Positions 36,232 through 46,013 of a stretch of 51,250 nucleotides of DNA are shown in pieces. Origin of the DNA: Helicobacter labacensis. GTDB taxonomy: Bacteria > Campylobacterota > Campylobacteria > Campylobacterales > Helicobacteraceae. The translations under genes were made by a program, and so were the position numbers. How positions within the stretch are numbered: position 1 is the stretch's first letter; every line of letters starts with the position of its first letter. Location: positions 1 through 51,250 of the forward strand of contig NZ_QXQQ01000009.1 of assembly GCF_003660285.1 (NCBI RefSeq). The letters run 5' to 3'. Below the pieces are notes generated by a model. That model made no database searches, had not been told where the DNA came from, and saw nothing but the letters and a program-made list of their open reading frames with translations.

Positions 36232-36824
36232 GAATCCACACCAGCCATCTTAAAACTTCTGCGGTGTTGCTTGATAAGCCCGTACTTAGCTATAGCTAGG
36301 GCATGCGCGCGCGTGCCATAACCACAATGCCTAGCAAAACCATACTCAGGGTGCAGTTCATCTAGAGCTAACATCTCCTGATCCTTATGCGCCTTAGCCA
36401 AGATAGAAGCCATGGCAATTTGGGGGATTTTGTCATCGCCCTTGATAATGGCTTGAAAGCTCTTTAAATGCGCAAACTCCAGTTTAAAGCGTGTGTTCCC
36501 ATCTAGGCGCACATGCTCAATAGCGGGCAATGCTAAAATAATCTCTGTGATCGCCTCTTGCATGCACCCACTCAAGCCTTTGTGATCGATCTCTAGCGCG
36601 TTTTTAGCCACCACCACGCTAGCGATACGCCTATCTTGGCTAATCTGTGTAGCAAATGCGAAGCGTTCAGCCCGGCTAAGTTGTTTGCTCTCTTTAAGCC
36701 CTAAGCGCACAAATGCATCGGCGACATCTTGATCGCAACCCACCCCGGCCACAAACAAAGATCCACACCAACACCCCCGCCCGGCTTCATCAATGCCCAA
36801 GATCCTATGAGTTTCAACCCCCAC
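36210..36824 (-). CDS. rnhB: ribonuclease HII
   Basis: RNase HII cuts RNA-DNA hybrids and excises single ribonucleotides. GIDEAGRG carries the first Asp-Glu pair, ARLD-type VRLDGNTRF the third acidic residue, and ILAKAHKDQEM the fourth; LKESKQLSRAER is the family motif. The start is uncertain: a GTG at 36824 with GGAG 5 bp upstream is used, ATGs at 36842 and 36851 are further in-frame options. Its 3' end overlaps the convergent dehydrogenase by about 20 bp, and its 5' end overlaps the upstream membrane-protein gene. If rnhA is truly broken, this is the only RNase H. Confidence 0.9.
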   Translation of the reverse strand: MGVETHRILGIDEAGRGCWCGSLFVAGVGCDQDVADAFVRLGLKESKQLSRAERFAFATQISQDRRIASVVVAKNALEIDHKGLSGCMQEAITEIILALPAIEHVRLDGNTRFKLEFAHLKSFQAIIKGDDKIPQIAMASILAKAHKDQEMLALDELHPEYGFARHCGYGTRAHALAIAKYGLIKQHRRSFKMAGVDSQARVLR

Positions 36825-37164
36825 CCTGTCTCCAATGCACATAACTATCAAGTAAAAGAGTTCCTTCCAACACAGCGTATAGCATACACATGGCTAGCAA
36901 CAAGAGATCATTCATCTTAAGACGCATGCCTAGTTTATAAAGCCTATTGAGGATATAGACAAAGAGACAAAAACTGGCAATATGCACAAAAGCCAATCCC
37001 TGCCAATAATAGGGAGGCAGTGCTACATCTGTGATGGCGTATCTAGGGAAGAAGTGATCGCCCACCAGCAACACAGTAGCATAACTGAAAAGAAACAAAA
37101 ACAACAAGAGAAGATATAACCCAAATTTCAGAAGATACAAGCCGAATGTTTTAAACCAGCGCAT
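36814..37164 (-). CDS. small integral membrane protein, unknown function
   Basis: A 116-residue protein with three to four hydrophobic spans: FGLYLLKFGLYLLLLFLFLF, WQGLAFVHIASFCLFVYIL and LLLLAMCMLYAVLEGTLLL. It begins MRWFKTFG. No family is recognised. The gene overlaps rnhB, which implies joint expression. The 190 bp upstream to the methylase remnant contain no further gene that I can see. Confidence 0.65.
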   Translation of the reverse strand: MRWFKTFGLYLLKFGLYLLLLFLFLFSYATVLLVGDHFFPRYAITDVALPPYYWQGLAFVHIASFCLFVYILNRLYKLGMRLKMNDLLLLAMCMLYAVLEGTLLLDSYVHWRQGGG

Positions 37165-37355
37165 GGCAGTCCCTTTAAAGTTTGCTTGGCATGCCCATCC
37201 CTAGCACATCCTATTACACAAATATCCCATACAAATAGTATTCCAATGCACCCAGCAAGCCAAAGCCACCAAGCGCACGCACCGCTTGTTTTTATCTTTA
37301 GCCGAGGATTTTATACCCTCCTAGAAGACTCTTAGCACCAAAGCCTAGAGGACAA

Positions 37356-38219
37356 TCAGGTTAGCCTCCGCACTTTGGGGGCAATTTGTGTTGCAAGGTT
37401 TATTAAGCTCTCTTGCAACGCGCTATAAAGCTCTTTGTAATGCGCATCTGTAGCTTTGCTTGGGGGGTTGAGTTTGCCCTTAGCATTGCGCCCAGCAAAA
37501 AACTCTTTGATGTCATAAAAACTCGCATTAGGCTTAGAGCCCTCTTGTGCGTGGTAATAGGCATAGAGCTTTTTGCCCGCTTGCAACACCACTTGAGCAC
37601 TGGGGCTAAAAGTGGAGCAGGGCAAGCCTTGAGGGGCATTATCTTTAAAAAGCCCTCTTGTGGGAGCAAAAGCTACGCTTTTGCCTGCCAAAAACTCTAG
37701 CAAGGTGTGGTGCGTGTAGCGCGCTTTAGGATTGACTTCACCCTCTTTAAAGGGGATGAAGTGGTTAGCTCCTAGCGCGCAAGAAATGCGGTTTTGGGAG
37801 TGAAACAACATAAAGACCAAGCAATCGCCTAAAAAGTCGCTATCACTCTGCCACGAGTCATCATAGGGGGCGTAAAATTGATCGCGATCGTTGATCCATG
37901 TGGGTTTAATACAATGGCGCACGGAGAAATACACGCTTAAGGGGAGGAGGTTTTGAGGGGTAATAATAATAATATGCCCTTTACCGGTCTCATTGCCAAT
38001 CCACACTTTATTGTAATTTTGAAAATCTGGCGCATCCGTGTTTAAATACCCTAAAATAGGCTCTTTGCTCTCTCTGTAAGCGCGCACCCACTCATTAATA
38101 CTGGCTACCCCCTCTAGGGCTTTAAACGCCTTGACCCCCAAAAAGTTAGCCTTAGAGTCGTAGATGTCTAGGATGATGGATATAACTCTTCTCGTGCCTC
38201 TTACACTAACGCCCCTCAT
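37356..38219 (-). pseudogene. C-terminal fragment of a type IIG-like DNA methylase / restriction enzyme
   Basis: The 287-residue frame matches the C-terminal, target-recognition part of large Helicobacter methylases related to HP0668. The recognisable run is ILDIYDSKANFLGVKAF, SINEWVRAYRESKEPILGYL, NTDAPDFQNYNKVW, YFSVRHCIKPTWINDRDQFY, DFLGDCLVFMLFHSQNRIS and NHFIPFKEGEV. Catalytic methylase motifs are missing. The start overlaps the 3' end of the 1084-residue gene and is probably fortuitous. The segment that should precede it in the parent protein is found on the opposite strand at 49684-50367, so the gene appears split by rearrangement at about 38.2 kb. Confidence 0.72.
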
Positions 38220-41200
38220 TTTCCTTAAACCAATTACGCTGGCTAGTGGGCTTACTCAAACTACGACACAGACTATCTAGGGAGCTCAAGGGGCGCACTT
38301 GCCAAAGACTTAAAACCACGCATGGCGTCCCCCTAATGCTTATCATCCTATACCTGTCTAAATAGGTTTTCAAAGTAGCCACATCGTAATTTTGCTTGGC
38401 AAACATAGCCACGCATTGTGCTTGGGTGCTGGAGCGCAGGTATTCAGGGTGCAAGCATGCGCTAGGGTGTTTAGGTAAGTAAAATACGCTGTCCTCAGCG
38501 TTTTGATCCATTAAAACCACCTCCAAACCCTCTAAGAATTGGGCGATACGCTGGAGGGCAAAAAACTTTAGATCACTAAACCTTAGATCGCCCGATGGGC
38601 TTGGTTGCTTCAAGAATCTAGCAAGACTTGCGCTAGAGAGGTCTAAGGGATCAGTTTCTCTTACTTGACACCCTAAAGAGTTGGACTCTTTAAAAGCTGT
38701 GGCTAAATCCCAACTTAGTAGTTTCGTGGGGATTTTGCGCACCATCTGGTAGGTTAGCAAAGCGATTTTATAATCTTGATAAAGTGCGTAGGCGCGTTTG
38801 CCATTGTAGCTGTTTTCTTCAAATTTATGCGGATCGATAAGGGGGGCTAAAATATGCGCCCATTGCGCTTGGGGTCTATCTGTGGCACGATGGGCAAGGA
38901 AGCTCACATATTCAGAGGCATCATAGACAGATAACAGAGGTTGGTAACGCAGGGGTTTGTAGAGAAAGTCAAGCACACGCACCAAGTTTTGGGCAATCTC
39001 TTGGGTAGAGAGGGGGTTTTGCTGGCACGGGCTAGAGTTGCCCTCCAAAAGAGCAAAGAGAAAGACGATCGCTTGGGTTTGCATGTGTTTTTTTAAGACG
39101 ATAGCTTCGCCTTCCCTAACCTGTTTTAAGTTGGTGCCATCGCTGTATTTGTCGTATTTCTCTAGTTTAGTTTTAAAGTGCGCAAATAGGGGCAGGGATT
39201 CTAGGGCATTTTGGGCTTGTTGTTCTAAGCTGGAGAGGAGGGGTTTTAAAAATGAGGTATGATCTTGCCTGCAGGGGGCATTTTGCAGGGCATGTCGAAT
39301 TTGGGTGTGCATAGAATCTAGGTTTTGTAAGAACACAGCGGGCAAAGTGAGCTCTTTGGGCGGGGTGTAGAGTGCCCAATCTTGCAGGGCAAGGCATGCG
39401 GGCTCTTTGGAGTCAAAACCGCTTAATTGTTCTTGAGCGTTCAAATACAAGCAAGGGCTATTGCCTATGCTCAAGAGTCTAACACTTCTTATGTAATCCT
39501 TAAAATAGAGGGGGTTAAAACTCTGGGCTTTAAAGATATGCTGGCAATTTTGCACGCTCTGTGCGCTTAGGTATTGGGGAGCAAAGCAGGGGGTGGGATT
39601 AGCGCGCAAACGCTCTCCTGAGATAAGTTCAGGTCTTCGGATACTATCTATATAAAACTCTTGGTTATACAAAAACGCTTCTACGCGTCTTTGGGCGTGC
39701 AAATCCCATAATTGAAAGACTTCTTGGGTGTGTGTATCCATACTCTTAAGCCATTGGCTAGCTAAATCCCATTGGAGATCGTCCCACTCTATACAATAGT
39801 CGGCAGAGTTACGATTGCAAGGCTTGGGGACTATTCTTTGGTGTAAAGCCAATTTTTGGGCTAAACCCATGCCCCTTAAATCTTGAGGATAGCCCCTAGA
39901 GGCGATGTCAGGGATGGGATTGCAAGGATTTTTGCAGGGTCTAGCTTGCAGGGGCTTAGAAACTTGCAAGGCCTTTAAATACAAGCTAAGATCAAGTCCT
40001 TGCTTTTTAGCTTGGAGCAAAGAGGGGTAGATCAAATCTAGCATGTGTAAATAATCTTGCGCAATAAAGGTGGCGGGGCGTATGATGCGGTGCAGATCAT
40101 TACTCGTTTCATTGGCTTTGCGCATATAAGCTTGCAAGAGAGTTAAAAGCTGGGATTGCGTGTAATCTAGCAGGTGATCCCACTCTTTGCCTTTGAGGGG
40201 GGCTAGTAGGGGGGTGGCTTGGATAATGGCTTGTAGGTGTTGGCTTAGGGCGGGCTTGATCTGTGCAAAGGTGATTTTCTTTTCACCATAATTATTATGA
40301 GCATTAAAAGCCTGTATGAGAAAATCTTGGGCGTTTTGAAAGGCTTGCACCAAACCTTTAGGCAAAGGCGCGCTGACATTAGGAGGGTTGTCCTTGAGGA
40401 TTTGGCAAAGGGGTTCTTTGGAGGGGAAGGTTTGGATCGTGTTTTGTGGGGTGAGATAGAGACAGGGTTGCTTGAAGGCAATAAAGCGGAAATTATGGAA
40501 AAAATCTTGCACCATTTTGGGCAAGCTATATTCGAGCATGGGACTCATCTCCCAATTCACTTCAGTGATCCCCTCTAGGCGTGCATGGATAGCAAAGAGA
40601 TAGGCATGGCTTAAAGATCGCATCGTGGATAAAGACAGACCTAAAGGCTGATTGATTTCAGAATAATAACTATCTCTCTCGTATTCGCCTAAGCTCCAGT
40701 AGGTATCTGTAGATCCATACCACCACCAATTTTCTGCAATAAAAAGATACGCCCGAGTGCTGAATTGCAAAGCTTGCAAATGCGCGATAAAAGTGCCCTT
40801 TTGGGGCGCATCTACTTTATTTTTCTCTAAATACGCGTCCAAATCGTTTAAAAAAGCGGGCATATCAGACTTTTCGCCTAAAAAGCGCAAATATTCCTTT
40901 AAATCTAAGCTCTGTTTGAACGCCTGTATCAGCAGGGGATAGACCACCTCCAAACTGGTAGAAAAATTTTCTAAAAAGGTTTCTGTGTGGAGGGGTTGGA
41001 TTTGAGGATCTCCAATCATCGTGTAAAAACTAGGATCTTCATAGCAATTCATGTTGGGCAACTTGTAGCGCATGAGCGCAATCACATGCAAAACCTCAAA
41101 ACTTCTAATCTCTTGGGCGAGGGGTGGGGGCAACTCCGCTTGGATGGCTTTGATAGTGGGGAGCGCATCTACCATTTTGCTAGCTAGATTAATCCAAGTG

Positions 41201-41460
41201 GGGGCATGCTTTTTAACCATATCCACGGAGTAGATGTCTGGATCAAAGCCCTTAGGGCATAACATCCCCTTAGTGGTTTCTTGAAACGCCCCTAACATGG
41301 AATGATAAAGCTCTTGTGAGGCGTTTAAAAACACGCCTTTATCTAAACTCCATTTAGGGGACTGGGGAGGGCTAGCAGGGGTGCGCGTGATGAGCCATAT
41401 ACCTAGCACAAAGGCTAGTAATAACAATGCCAAAAGCGCGCGTGTCAGGGTTTTATGCAT
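38206..41460 (-). CDS. very large membrane-anchored protein with three related cysteine-containing modules, unknown function
   Basis: A 1084-residue protein with one N-terminal signal anchor (residues about 8-25, ALLALLLLAFVLGIWLI) and a long periplasmic, helix-rich part. Three units repeat: a KQPCLYL / NSPCLYL / GTPCVVL motif near residues 327, 665 and 1043, each followed within about 20 residues by SKEPLC / SKEPAC / SLDSLC; and a YPLLIQAFKQSLDLKEYL / YPSLLQAKKQGLDLSLYL / YKPLRYQPLLSVYDASEYV helix near 170, 475 and 830. Paired cysteines suggest one disulfide per unit. It follows hydE by 16 bp on the same strand, but no good ribosome site precedes its ATG. I do not recognise the family. Its 3' end abuts the methylase breakpoint. 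Confidence 0.8.
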   Translation of the reverse strand: MHKTLTRALLALLLLAFVLGIWLITRTPASPPQSPKWSLDKGVFLNASQELYHSMLGAFQETTKGMLCPKGFDPDIYSVDMVKKHAPTWINLASKMVDALPTIKAIQAELPPPLAQEIRSFEVLHVIALMRYKLPNMNCYEDPSFYTMIGDPQIQPLHTETFLENFSTSLEVVYPLLIQAFKQSLDLKEYLRFLGEKSDMPAFLNDLDAYLEKNKVDAPQKGTFIAHLQALQFSTRAYLFIAENWWWYGSTDTYWSLGEYERDSYYSEINQPLGLSLSTMRSLSHAYLFAIHARLEGITEVNWEMSPMLEYSLPKMVQDFFHNFRFIAFKQPCLYLTPQNTIQTFPSKEPLCQILKDNPPNVSAPLPKGLVQAFQNAQDFLIQAFNAHNNYGEKKITFAQIKPALSQHLQAIIQATPLLAPLKGKEWDHLLDYTQSQLLTLLQAYMRKANETSNDLHRIIRPATFIAQDYLHMLDLIYPSLLQAKKQGLDLSLYLKALQVSKPLQARPCKNPCNPIPDIASRGYPQDLRGMGLAQKLALHQRIVPKPCNRNSADYCIEWDDLQWDLASQWLKSMDTHTQEVFQLWDLHAQRRVEAFLYNQEFYIDSIRRPELISGERLRANPTPCFAPQYLSAQSVQNCQHIFKAQSFNPLYFKDYIRSVRLLSIGNSPCLYLNAQEQLSGFDSKEPACLALQDWALYTPPKELTLPAVFLQNLDSMHTQIRHALQNAPCRQDHTSFLKPLLSSLEQQAQNALESLPLFAHFKTKLEKYDKYSDGTNLKQVREGEAIVLKKHMQTQAIVFLFALLEGNSSPCQQNPLSTQEIAQNLVRVLDFLYKPLRYQPLLSVYDASEYVSFLAHRATDRPQAQWAHILAPLIDPHKFEENSYNGKRAYALYQDYKIALLTYQMVRKIPTKLLSWDLATAFKESNSLGCQVRETDPLDLSSASLARFLKQPSPSGDLRFSDLKFFALQRIAQFLEGLEVVLMDQNAEDSVFYLPKHPSACLHPEYLRSSTQAQCVAMFAKQNYDVATLKTYLDRYRMISIRGTPCVVLSLWQVRPLSSLDSLCRSLSKPTSQRNWFKENEGR

Positions 41461-41476
41461 GAGGAGAGATGAAATC

Positions 41477-43027
41477 TTAGGATTGTGCTGCTTGCTCGCA
41501 TGTGCTTTTTGTGTGGTAATCCATATACTTTAAAGGGAAGACTTGGGCGCATTCTTTGGGGAAGTGTTGCAAACACAGATCTAAAAAAACTTTTTCTAAA
41601 AAGACATCGCCACACAGATAGACTTTATCTAGGTTAAATTTAATATGCGCTTCATAAATCACATTGCCTAAAAACTCCGCTAAAGAATCCAAAATCCCAA
41701 AGCCCATAGTGGGCGCGTCCGTGCCTCCTAGCGTGTAACTGAGCGCGCTTCTGAGTGTGGGGGTGGGGTTGAGATTGGGGGGGTCTTTGGTGAGCTTGAA
41801 GTCAATATGAGGACCCTTAGGGCGCAAGAAAGCCTTAGCGTGGGTAAAAAGCGCGCGCGTGTCATGCGTGCTACTTAGCCCTAAGAGCTGGGCTAATCCG
41901 GCTAAAAAGTCTAGCAAATTCGCACTAGAGGTAGAGATGGGGGGTTCTTGCTCCAAGCGCGCGCATAACTCCGGGTAGGCTTTTTGGTAGTTAGCATAGA
42001 GTTTGCGCCCCTTAGCATTGCTTTGGACCTGCTTGATGAGCGCGCTAGGGCAAGTTGGCAAACTAAGGCGCATAAGCTCCTTATAATTCTCATCATACAC
42101 CCAAAAACAGCTAGGACGCTCAAAACTCAAATACAAAAGCAAATGGGGTTCTTTGGGGGCTTCTTGGCTGACAAATTCTAAAGTGGGGCTCATTTGGGTG
42201 CGTGTGTGGGGCAATAAAAGCCCATTTTTAGCCACGCTAAAAGTGCGCTCAGAGACACTAGCCAGCGCGCAGGTGTAGCTTAAATCGCTTTGATCGCTCT
42301 GGCTATCTTGGCAGAAGAGATAAGAAATGTCTTTTTTGAGCAAGTGGCGTGCCAAGAGGGCTAGCCCAAAATCATAGGGCAGACACGCACAAATTTCTAA
42401 ACTCTTAAACTCTGAGACAAACACCTCTTTAAGCGTGGCGATGATGCTGGGCTTTTCAAAGGTGCATAGGGCTTGCGCGCCTTTGGTGTCCATGCGCGTT
42501 AGAGAAAGCACACTGGCTAAGTCTAAAAATAAAACCTTAGCCCCCTCTATGTATTTGCAAGAGAGGGTTTTAAGCCCCCTAGAAGTCTGCACGCTAAGAG
42601 CCCCCCCCTCTTGCAAGATACGCCCCATGTCCTCTAAGGCGGTTTGCACTTGAGCAGGGGTAGCGCATTCTTGATTGTGGTAGATAAAGGCACTAAGATA
42701 GGGCTCTATGCTCCCCTGCTCTAAAGCCTTGCTCTCTTCTAGCACACCAATGGGCGCGCAAGCCCTGTCTTGATTTTGCCACTCTACACCCTCTTGGCTA
42801 ATGCGCACGCCCCCAAAGCGCAAGCTCAAAGAGAGGGGGAGGCGATCGCTTAAAATTTGGGCAAAATCCTTAGCTTGCTCTGGAGTTGCCTCTATATAGA
42901 AATGTTCTAAAGAAGTAGCATAGGACAAGTTAAGCGCATGGGCATGGTGGGCTAGAAAATCCATAAACAACGCGCTCACGCGCGCGCCAAACTCCCCTAC
43001 CAACTCAAAATCAAACACAAAAACCAT
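41477..43027 (-). CDS. hydE: hydrogenase maturation protein HydE (epsilonproteobacterial type)
   Basis: A cytosolic protein of about 516 residues encoded as the last canonical gene of the hyd operon. HydE of H. pylori (HP0635) is needed for active NiFe hydrogenase. The protein is not the radical-SAM HydE of FeFe hydrogenases; it is distantly like the C-terminal Kae1-like part of HypF, with an acylphosphatase-like start (FVFDFELVGEFGARVS) and GTDAPTMGFGILDSLAEF plus VYLCGDVFLEKVFLDL near the end. The ATG at 43027 overlaps the hydD stop by one base (TGATG). Confidence 0.85.
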   Translation of the reverse strand: MVFVFDFELVGEFGARVSALFMDFLAHHAHALNLSYATSLEHFYIEATPEQAKDFAQILSDRLPLSLSLRFGGVRISQEGVEWQNQDRACAPIGVLEESKALEQGSIEPYLSAFIYHNQECATPAQVQTALEDMGRILQEGGALSVQTSRGLKTLSCKYIEGAKVLFLDLASVLSLTRMDTKGAQALCTFEKPSIIATLKEVFVSEFKSLEICACLPYDFGLALLARHLLKKDISYLFCQDSQSDQSDLSYTCALASVSERTFSVAKNGLLLPHTRTQMSPTLEFVSQEAPKEPHLLLYLSFERPSCFWVYDENYKELMRLSLPTCPSALIKQVQSNAKGRKLYANYQKAYPELCARLEQEPPISTSSANLLDFLAGLAQLLGLSSTHDTRALFTHAKAFLRPKGPHIDFKLTKDPPNLNPTPTLRSALSYTLGGTDAPTMGFGILDSLAEFLGNVIYEAHIKFNLDKVYLCGDVFLEKVFLDLCLQHFPKECAQVFPLKYMDYHTKSTCEQAAQS

Positions 43028-43569
43028 CACAAAGCCTTCTTATAAGAGTGGTGCGCGATCTCTTGTAAATCCTGCGCTTGGGCTTTGAGGGTGGCGCGCA
43101 CGCCCCACTCAGATAAGAGTTTAAGCGCGTGTTCTTTGGCGTGCTGTGCGCCCTCCAACATGCCAACACTGAGCTCAAAGGTTGTTTGCTCTTGCACAAT
43201 GGAGGGCACAAGCCCAATAATGCTAGTAGGGGGCAAATCGCCCATTAAGGCGGTGAGTCTTAGGGTTTGTAACATCTCCACCTCATGCGCGCTCCCTGCC
43301 CAAGTGATTTGCGGGGGGATATTTTCAAATTCAAAGCAAAACACTTCGCCCACGCGCGCGCCTACTACACTCACACAATCCAAAATCAAGAGGCGATCGT
43401 ATTGCACAATCCAAGGGATCAAGGCTTGGGCGAGCGTGCCCCCGTCCATAAACTCCAATTTATGCGGATAGCTAAAGTCGTAATTATGGGCTAATTGGTG
43501 GCATAAATGCACCCCCACGCCCTCATCGCCTAGCAAGATATTGCCCACCCCCAGCACCAAAATATCCAC
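43027..43569 (-). CDS. hydD: NiFe hydrogenase maturation protease
   Basis: This HyaD/HybD-type endopeptidase removes the C-terminal tail of the large subunit after nickel insertion. The nickel-sensing residues are visible: Glu in LGDEGVGVH (about residue 16), Asp in LILDCVSV (about 62) and His in GSAHEVEML (about 93). The N-terminal DILVLGVGNILLGDEG is characteristic. Length 180 is normal. It starts with GTG immediately after the hydC stop, so the two are coupled. Confidence 0.94.
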   Translation of the reverse strand: MDILVLGVGNILLGDEGVGVHLCHQLAHNYDFSYPHKLEFMDGGTLAQALIPWIVQYDRLLILDCVSVVGARVGEVFCFEFENIPPQITWAGSAHEVEMLQTLRLTALMGDLPPTSIIGLVPSIVQEQTTFELSVGMLEGAQHAKEHALKLLSEWGVRATLKAQAQDLQEIAHHSYKKAL

Positions 43570-43570
43570 G

Positions 43571-44254
43571 CTAGCCTTTCAAATAACGCCGTCCGCTGAT
43601 CATCACATCCGCGCCCCCATCGGGGAATTTGAGCGAATGGAAGACCACCATGTAAATGTGCACCGGGATAAATAAGCAGATCCCCCAAGTGGCTAGGTGG
43701 TGGATGTAGCGCACATTAGAAAGCCCCCCGCAAAGCACTTCAAACCACTTAAAATAGGGTTCTAAAAATCCCCCCAATCCGCGGTGGTAGACATTGTAGT
43801 AAAGCACGATCCCGCTCAAGGCAATGATAATGAGCAACATGCACAAAGAAAAGTAAGCCACAAACTGCAAGGGGTTATAAACCCCCTTGATCTCAGGGCG
43901 ATTGCCCACAAGAAAATAAACCTTGAGTTGCCTAATCCACGCATGGGTGCTAAAAACCCCCTTAACAGACACGCGCTCCGCACGGCTTTTTTTGTCAAAG
44001 AAAAAGAGATAAGCCCGAAACAAAGATATGGCAATCAAAATAAAGCCTAGCATGGCATGCGCGCTGCGGATATAGGCTTGCAAAAAATACATGCTATGGT
44101 AGACGCTTGAGCGGGGCTCTAAAAAGGGGTAGGCGATGTAAAAGCCCGTGAGCATCAAAGCAAAGATTGCCAACGCGCGCACCCAGTGGAACAAGCGCAC
44201 CCAACCTGAATATTCTTTATGGGGGTGGTAGTAGGCACTATTGGGGGTAAGCAT
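43571..44254 (-). CDS. hydC: NiFe hydrogenase cytochrome b subunit
   Basis: The membrane anchor that passes electrons from the hydrogenase to menaquinone. About 227 residues with four to five spans (LFHWVRALAIFALMLTGFYI, MLGFILIAISLFRAYLFF, LQFVAYFSLCMLLIIIALSG, HLATWGICLFIPVHIYMVVF). Histidines in the first, second and last spans (LFHW, SAHAM, HHLATW, PVHIY) are the expected ligands of the two b hemes. The ATG at 44254 has GGAGG upstream and lies inside the end of hydB, a 17-bp overlap. Confidence 0.94.
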   Translation of the reverse strand: MLTPNSAYYHPHKEYSGWVRLFHWVRALAIFALMLTGFYIAYPFLEPRSSVYHSMYFLQAYIRSAHAMLGFILIAISLFRAYLFFFDKKSRAERVSVKGVFSTHAWIRQLKVYFLVGNRPEIKGVYNPLQFVAYFSLCMLLIIIALSGIVLYYNVYHRGLGGFLEPYFKWFEVLCGGLSNVRYIHHLATWGICLFIPVHIYMVVFHSLKFPDGGADVMISGRRYLKG

Positions 44255-46013
44255 CGCACACCTCCTCTTTTTTAGCCCTATCAAAGCGCGCAAAACTAGG
44301 ATCCACTCTAAACTCCCCAAAATCGCGCCCCTTGATGTCCATCACATGCACCGAGCAGGCAATACAGGGATCAAAAGAGTGAATGGTGCGGATGATCTCT
44401 AAGGGCTGGGTCAAGTCAGCTAGCTTTGTGCCAATCAAACTCATCTCATAAGGTCCTCCCTGCCCCTTTTCATCGCGCGCCCCGGCATTCCAAGTAGAGG
44501 GCACAACCGCTTGGTAATTCTCCACCACCCCGTTTTTAATGCGCACCCAGTGGCTTAACATCCCTCTTGGCACTTGCCCGATGTAGCGTCCCTTATACTC
44601 CTTATTTTTGTCAATCTCATAGGGCGCGCAGGTGCTTTGATCGGATTTGAGGTTTTCAATTAAAGATTGCAGGGTGGTCAAACCATTTTCTACTAAGATT
44701 TTAGCCTCCAAACAGCGCGCGGCTGTGCGCCCTAAGGTGCTAAAGATCGCCTCTATGGGTAGCCCCGTGTCTTTTAAAAACTGGGTGGCAACTTTAGTGG
44801 TGTGGGGGTTTTTAGCCGCCAAACCCACAGCTAAAGAGGCTAAAGGTCCTACCTCCATGGGCATGCCATTGTAGCGCGGGGCTTTGATCCAAGAGTATTT
44901 GCCCTGCGTGTCTAGCACCTTGCTAGGCTCTAACTTGCCACTTAAGCCTACACTCTGCCCATCTTTAAAGCCGGTGTAATGGGGCGTGGTTTGCCCATCA
45001 TAGGGATGTAACTGCGCCTCTTTTGTGCTGTATTGGTACCAAGAGTGTGTAACATCTTCTTTGATCCAATCCTCATTAATGGGGTGCAAAGTGGAGAGAT
45101 CGCCATTGAGCACCACGCCTGAGCTCAATAAATATTTGCCCCGGCTGAGCAAAATCTCTTCATGGGCGATGAAGTTTTTCACCCCACAACCATGCAAAAC
45201 GCTCTGTTCATCTTTAAACATTTTAGCTGCCATCACTAGATCCGGATAATACGCGCGCTCCACAAAGTTTTTCACGGTCTCAAACTTGCTTTTCCACTCG
45301 GCTAAACGGGTCGGATCGAGCACATCTCTTACAGAGGTGATCCCTCCCACAGTCAAACTTTGGGGGTGGGGTTGTTTGGCTCCAAAGATGGCTGTCATCT
45401 TTGCTGCCTCCCTTTGGATGGCTAAGAGATTGAGGTAGTGCGAGAGCACGATCAAATTTTGCTCCGGGCTCAAGTGGTAGGTTTTATGCCCATAATAGCC
45501 ATTGGCAAAGGGACCTAGCGCGCCCTGTTTGGCAAAGTCGCCCACGCGTTTTTGCACCGCCTTGAGCGCGTCCTCACCCGTGTCCAAAGGGTAATCGCAA
45601 TATTTAAAGGCAATTTGGCTTGCTTTTTTAGGATCGGCTTTGAGCGCGCTTAACAGATCGCACCAATCTAGCCCATGCAAAGTGTAGAAATGCACCACAT
45701 GGTCATGCAAAATCAGCGCGATATTCATCAAAGATCGCACCAATTGGGCGTTTAAGGGGGGGGTGATCCCTAGCGCGTCCTCCACCGCGCTAATGCCTGC
45801 CTTGTAATGCGAATAAGTGCATACCCCACAGATTCTCTGCGCGATAAAGCCCGCATCGCGCGGATCGCGATGCTTAATAATGGTCTCTAGCCCCCTAAAG
45901 AGGGTAGAGGAAGAGTGCGCGTCCGTGATGACATTATTTTCATCCACCACCACCTCAATGCGCAAATGCCCCTCAATGCGGGTGATGGGATCCACAATGA
46001 TTTTTTTAGGCAT
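44238..46013 (-). CDS. hydB: NiFe uptake hydrogenase large subunit
   Basis: Carries the NiFe(CN)2CO site that splits H2. The four nickel cysteines are in RICGVCTYSH at the N-terminal side and DPCIACSVH near the C-terminus; VDPITRIEGHLRIE at the start and LGRTAARCLEAKIL further on are family marks. The protease HydD should cut after the His of DPCIACSVH; the tail to be removed would be about 35 residues (VMDIKGRDFGEF...), long for the family. The ATG at 46013 is chosen because AAGGAG lies 6 bp upstream; ATGs at 46019 and 46031 exist. It overlaps hydA by 8 bp. Confidence 0.96.
   Translation of the reverse strand: MPKKIIVDPITRIEGHLRIEVVVDENNVITDAHSSSTLFRGLETIIKHRDPRDAGFIAQRICGVCTYSHYKAGISAVEDALGITPPLNAQLVRSLMNIALILHDHVVHFYTLHGLDWCDLLSALKADPKKASQIAFKYCDYPLDTGEDALKAVQKRVGDFAKQGALGPFANGYYGHKTYHLSPEQNLIVLSHYLNLLAIQREAAKMTAIFGAKQPHPQSLTVGGITSVRDVLDPTRLAEWKSKFETVKNFVERAYYPDLVMAAKMFKDEQSVLHGCGVKNFIAHEEILLSRGKYLLSSGVVLNGDLSTLHPINEDWIKEDVTHSWYQYSTKEAQLHPYDGQTTPHYTGFKDGQSVGLSGKLEPSKVLDTQGKYSWIKAPRYNGMPMEVGPLASLAVGLAAKNPHTTKVATQFLKDTGLPIEAIFSTLGRTAARCLEAKILVENGLTTLQSLIENLKSDQSTCAPYEIDKNKEYKGRYIGQVPRGMLSHWVRIKNGVVENYQAVVPSTWNAGARDEKGQGGPYEMSLIGTKLADLTQPLEIIRTIHSFDPCIACSVHVMDIKGRDFGEFRVDPSFARFDRAKKEEVCDAYPQ

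Noticed and set aside
41477-43027. Naming the hyd operon hydE as the radical-SAM HydE of FeFe hydrogenases
   Set aside because: No CX3CX2C radical-SAM motif is present and the operon encodes a NiFe enzyme; it is the unrelated Helicobacter HydE.
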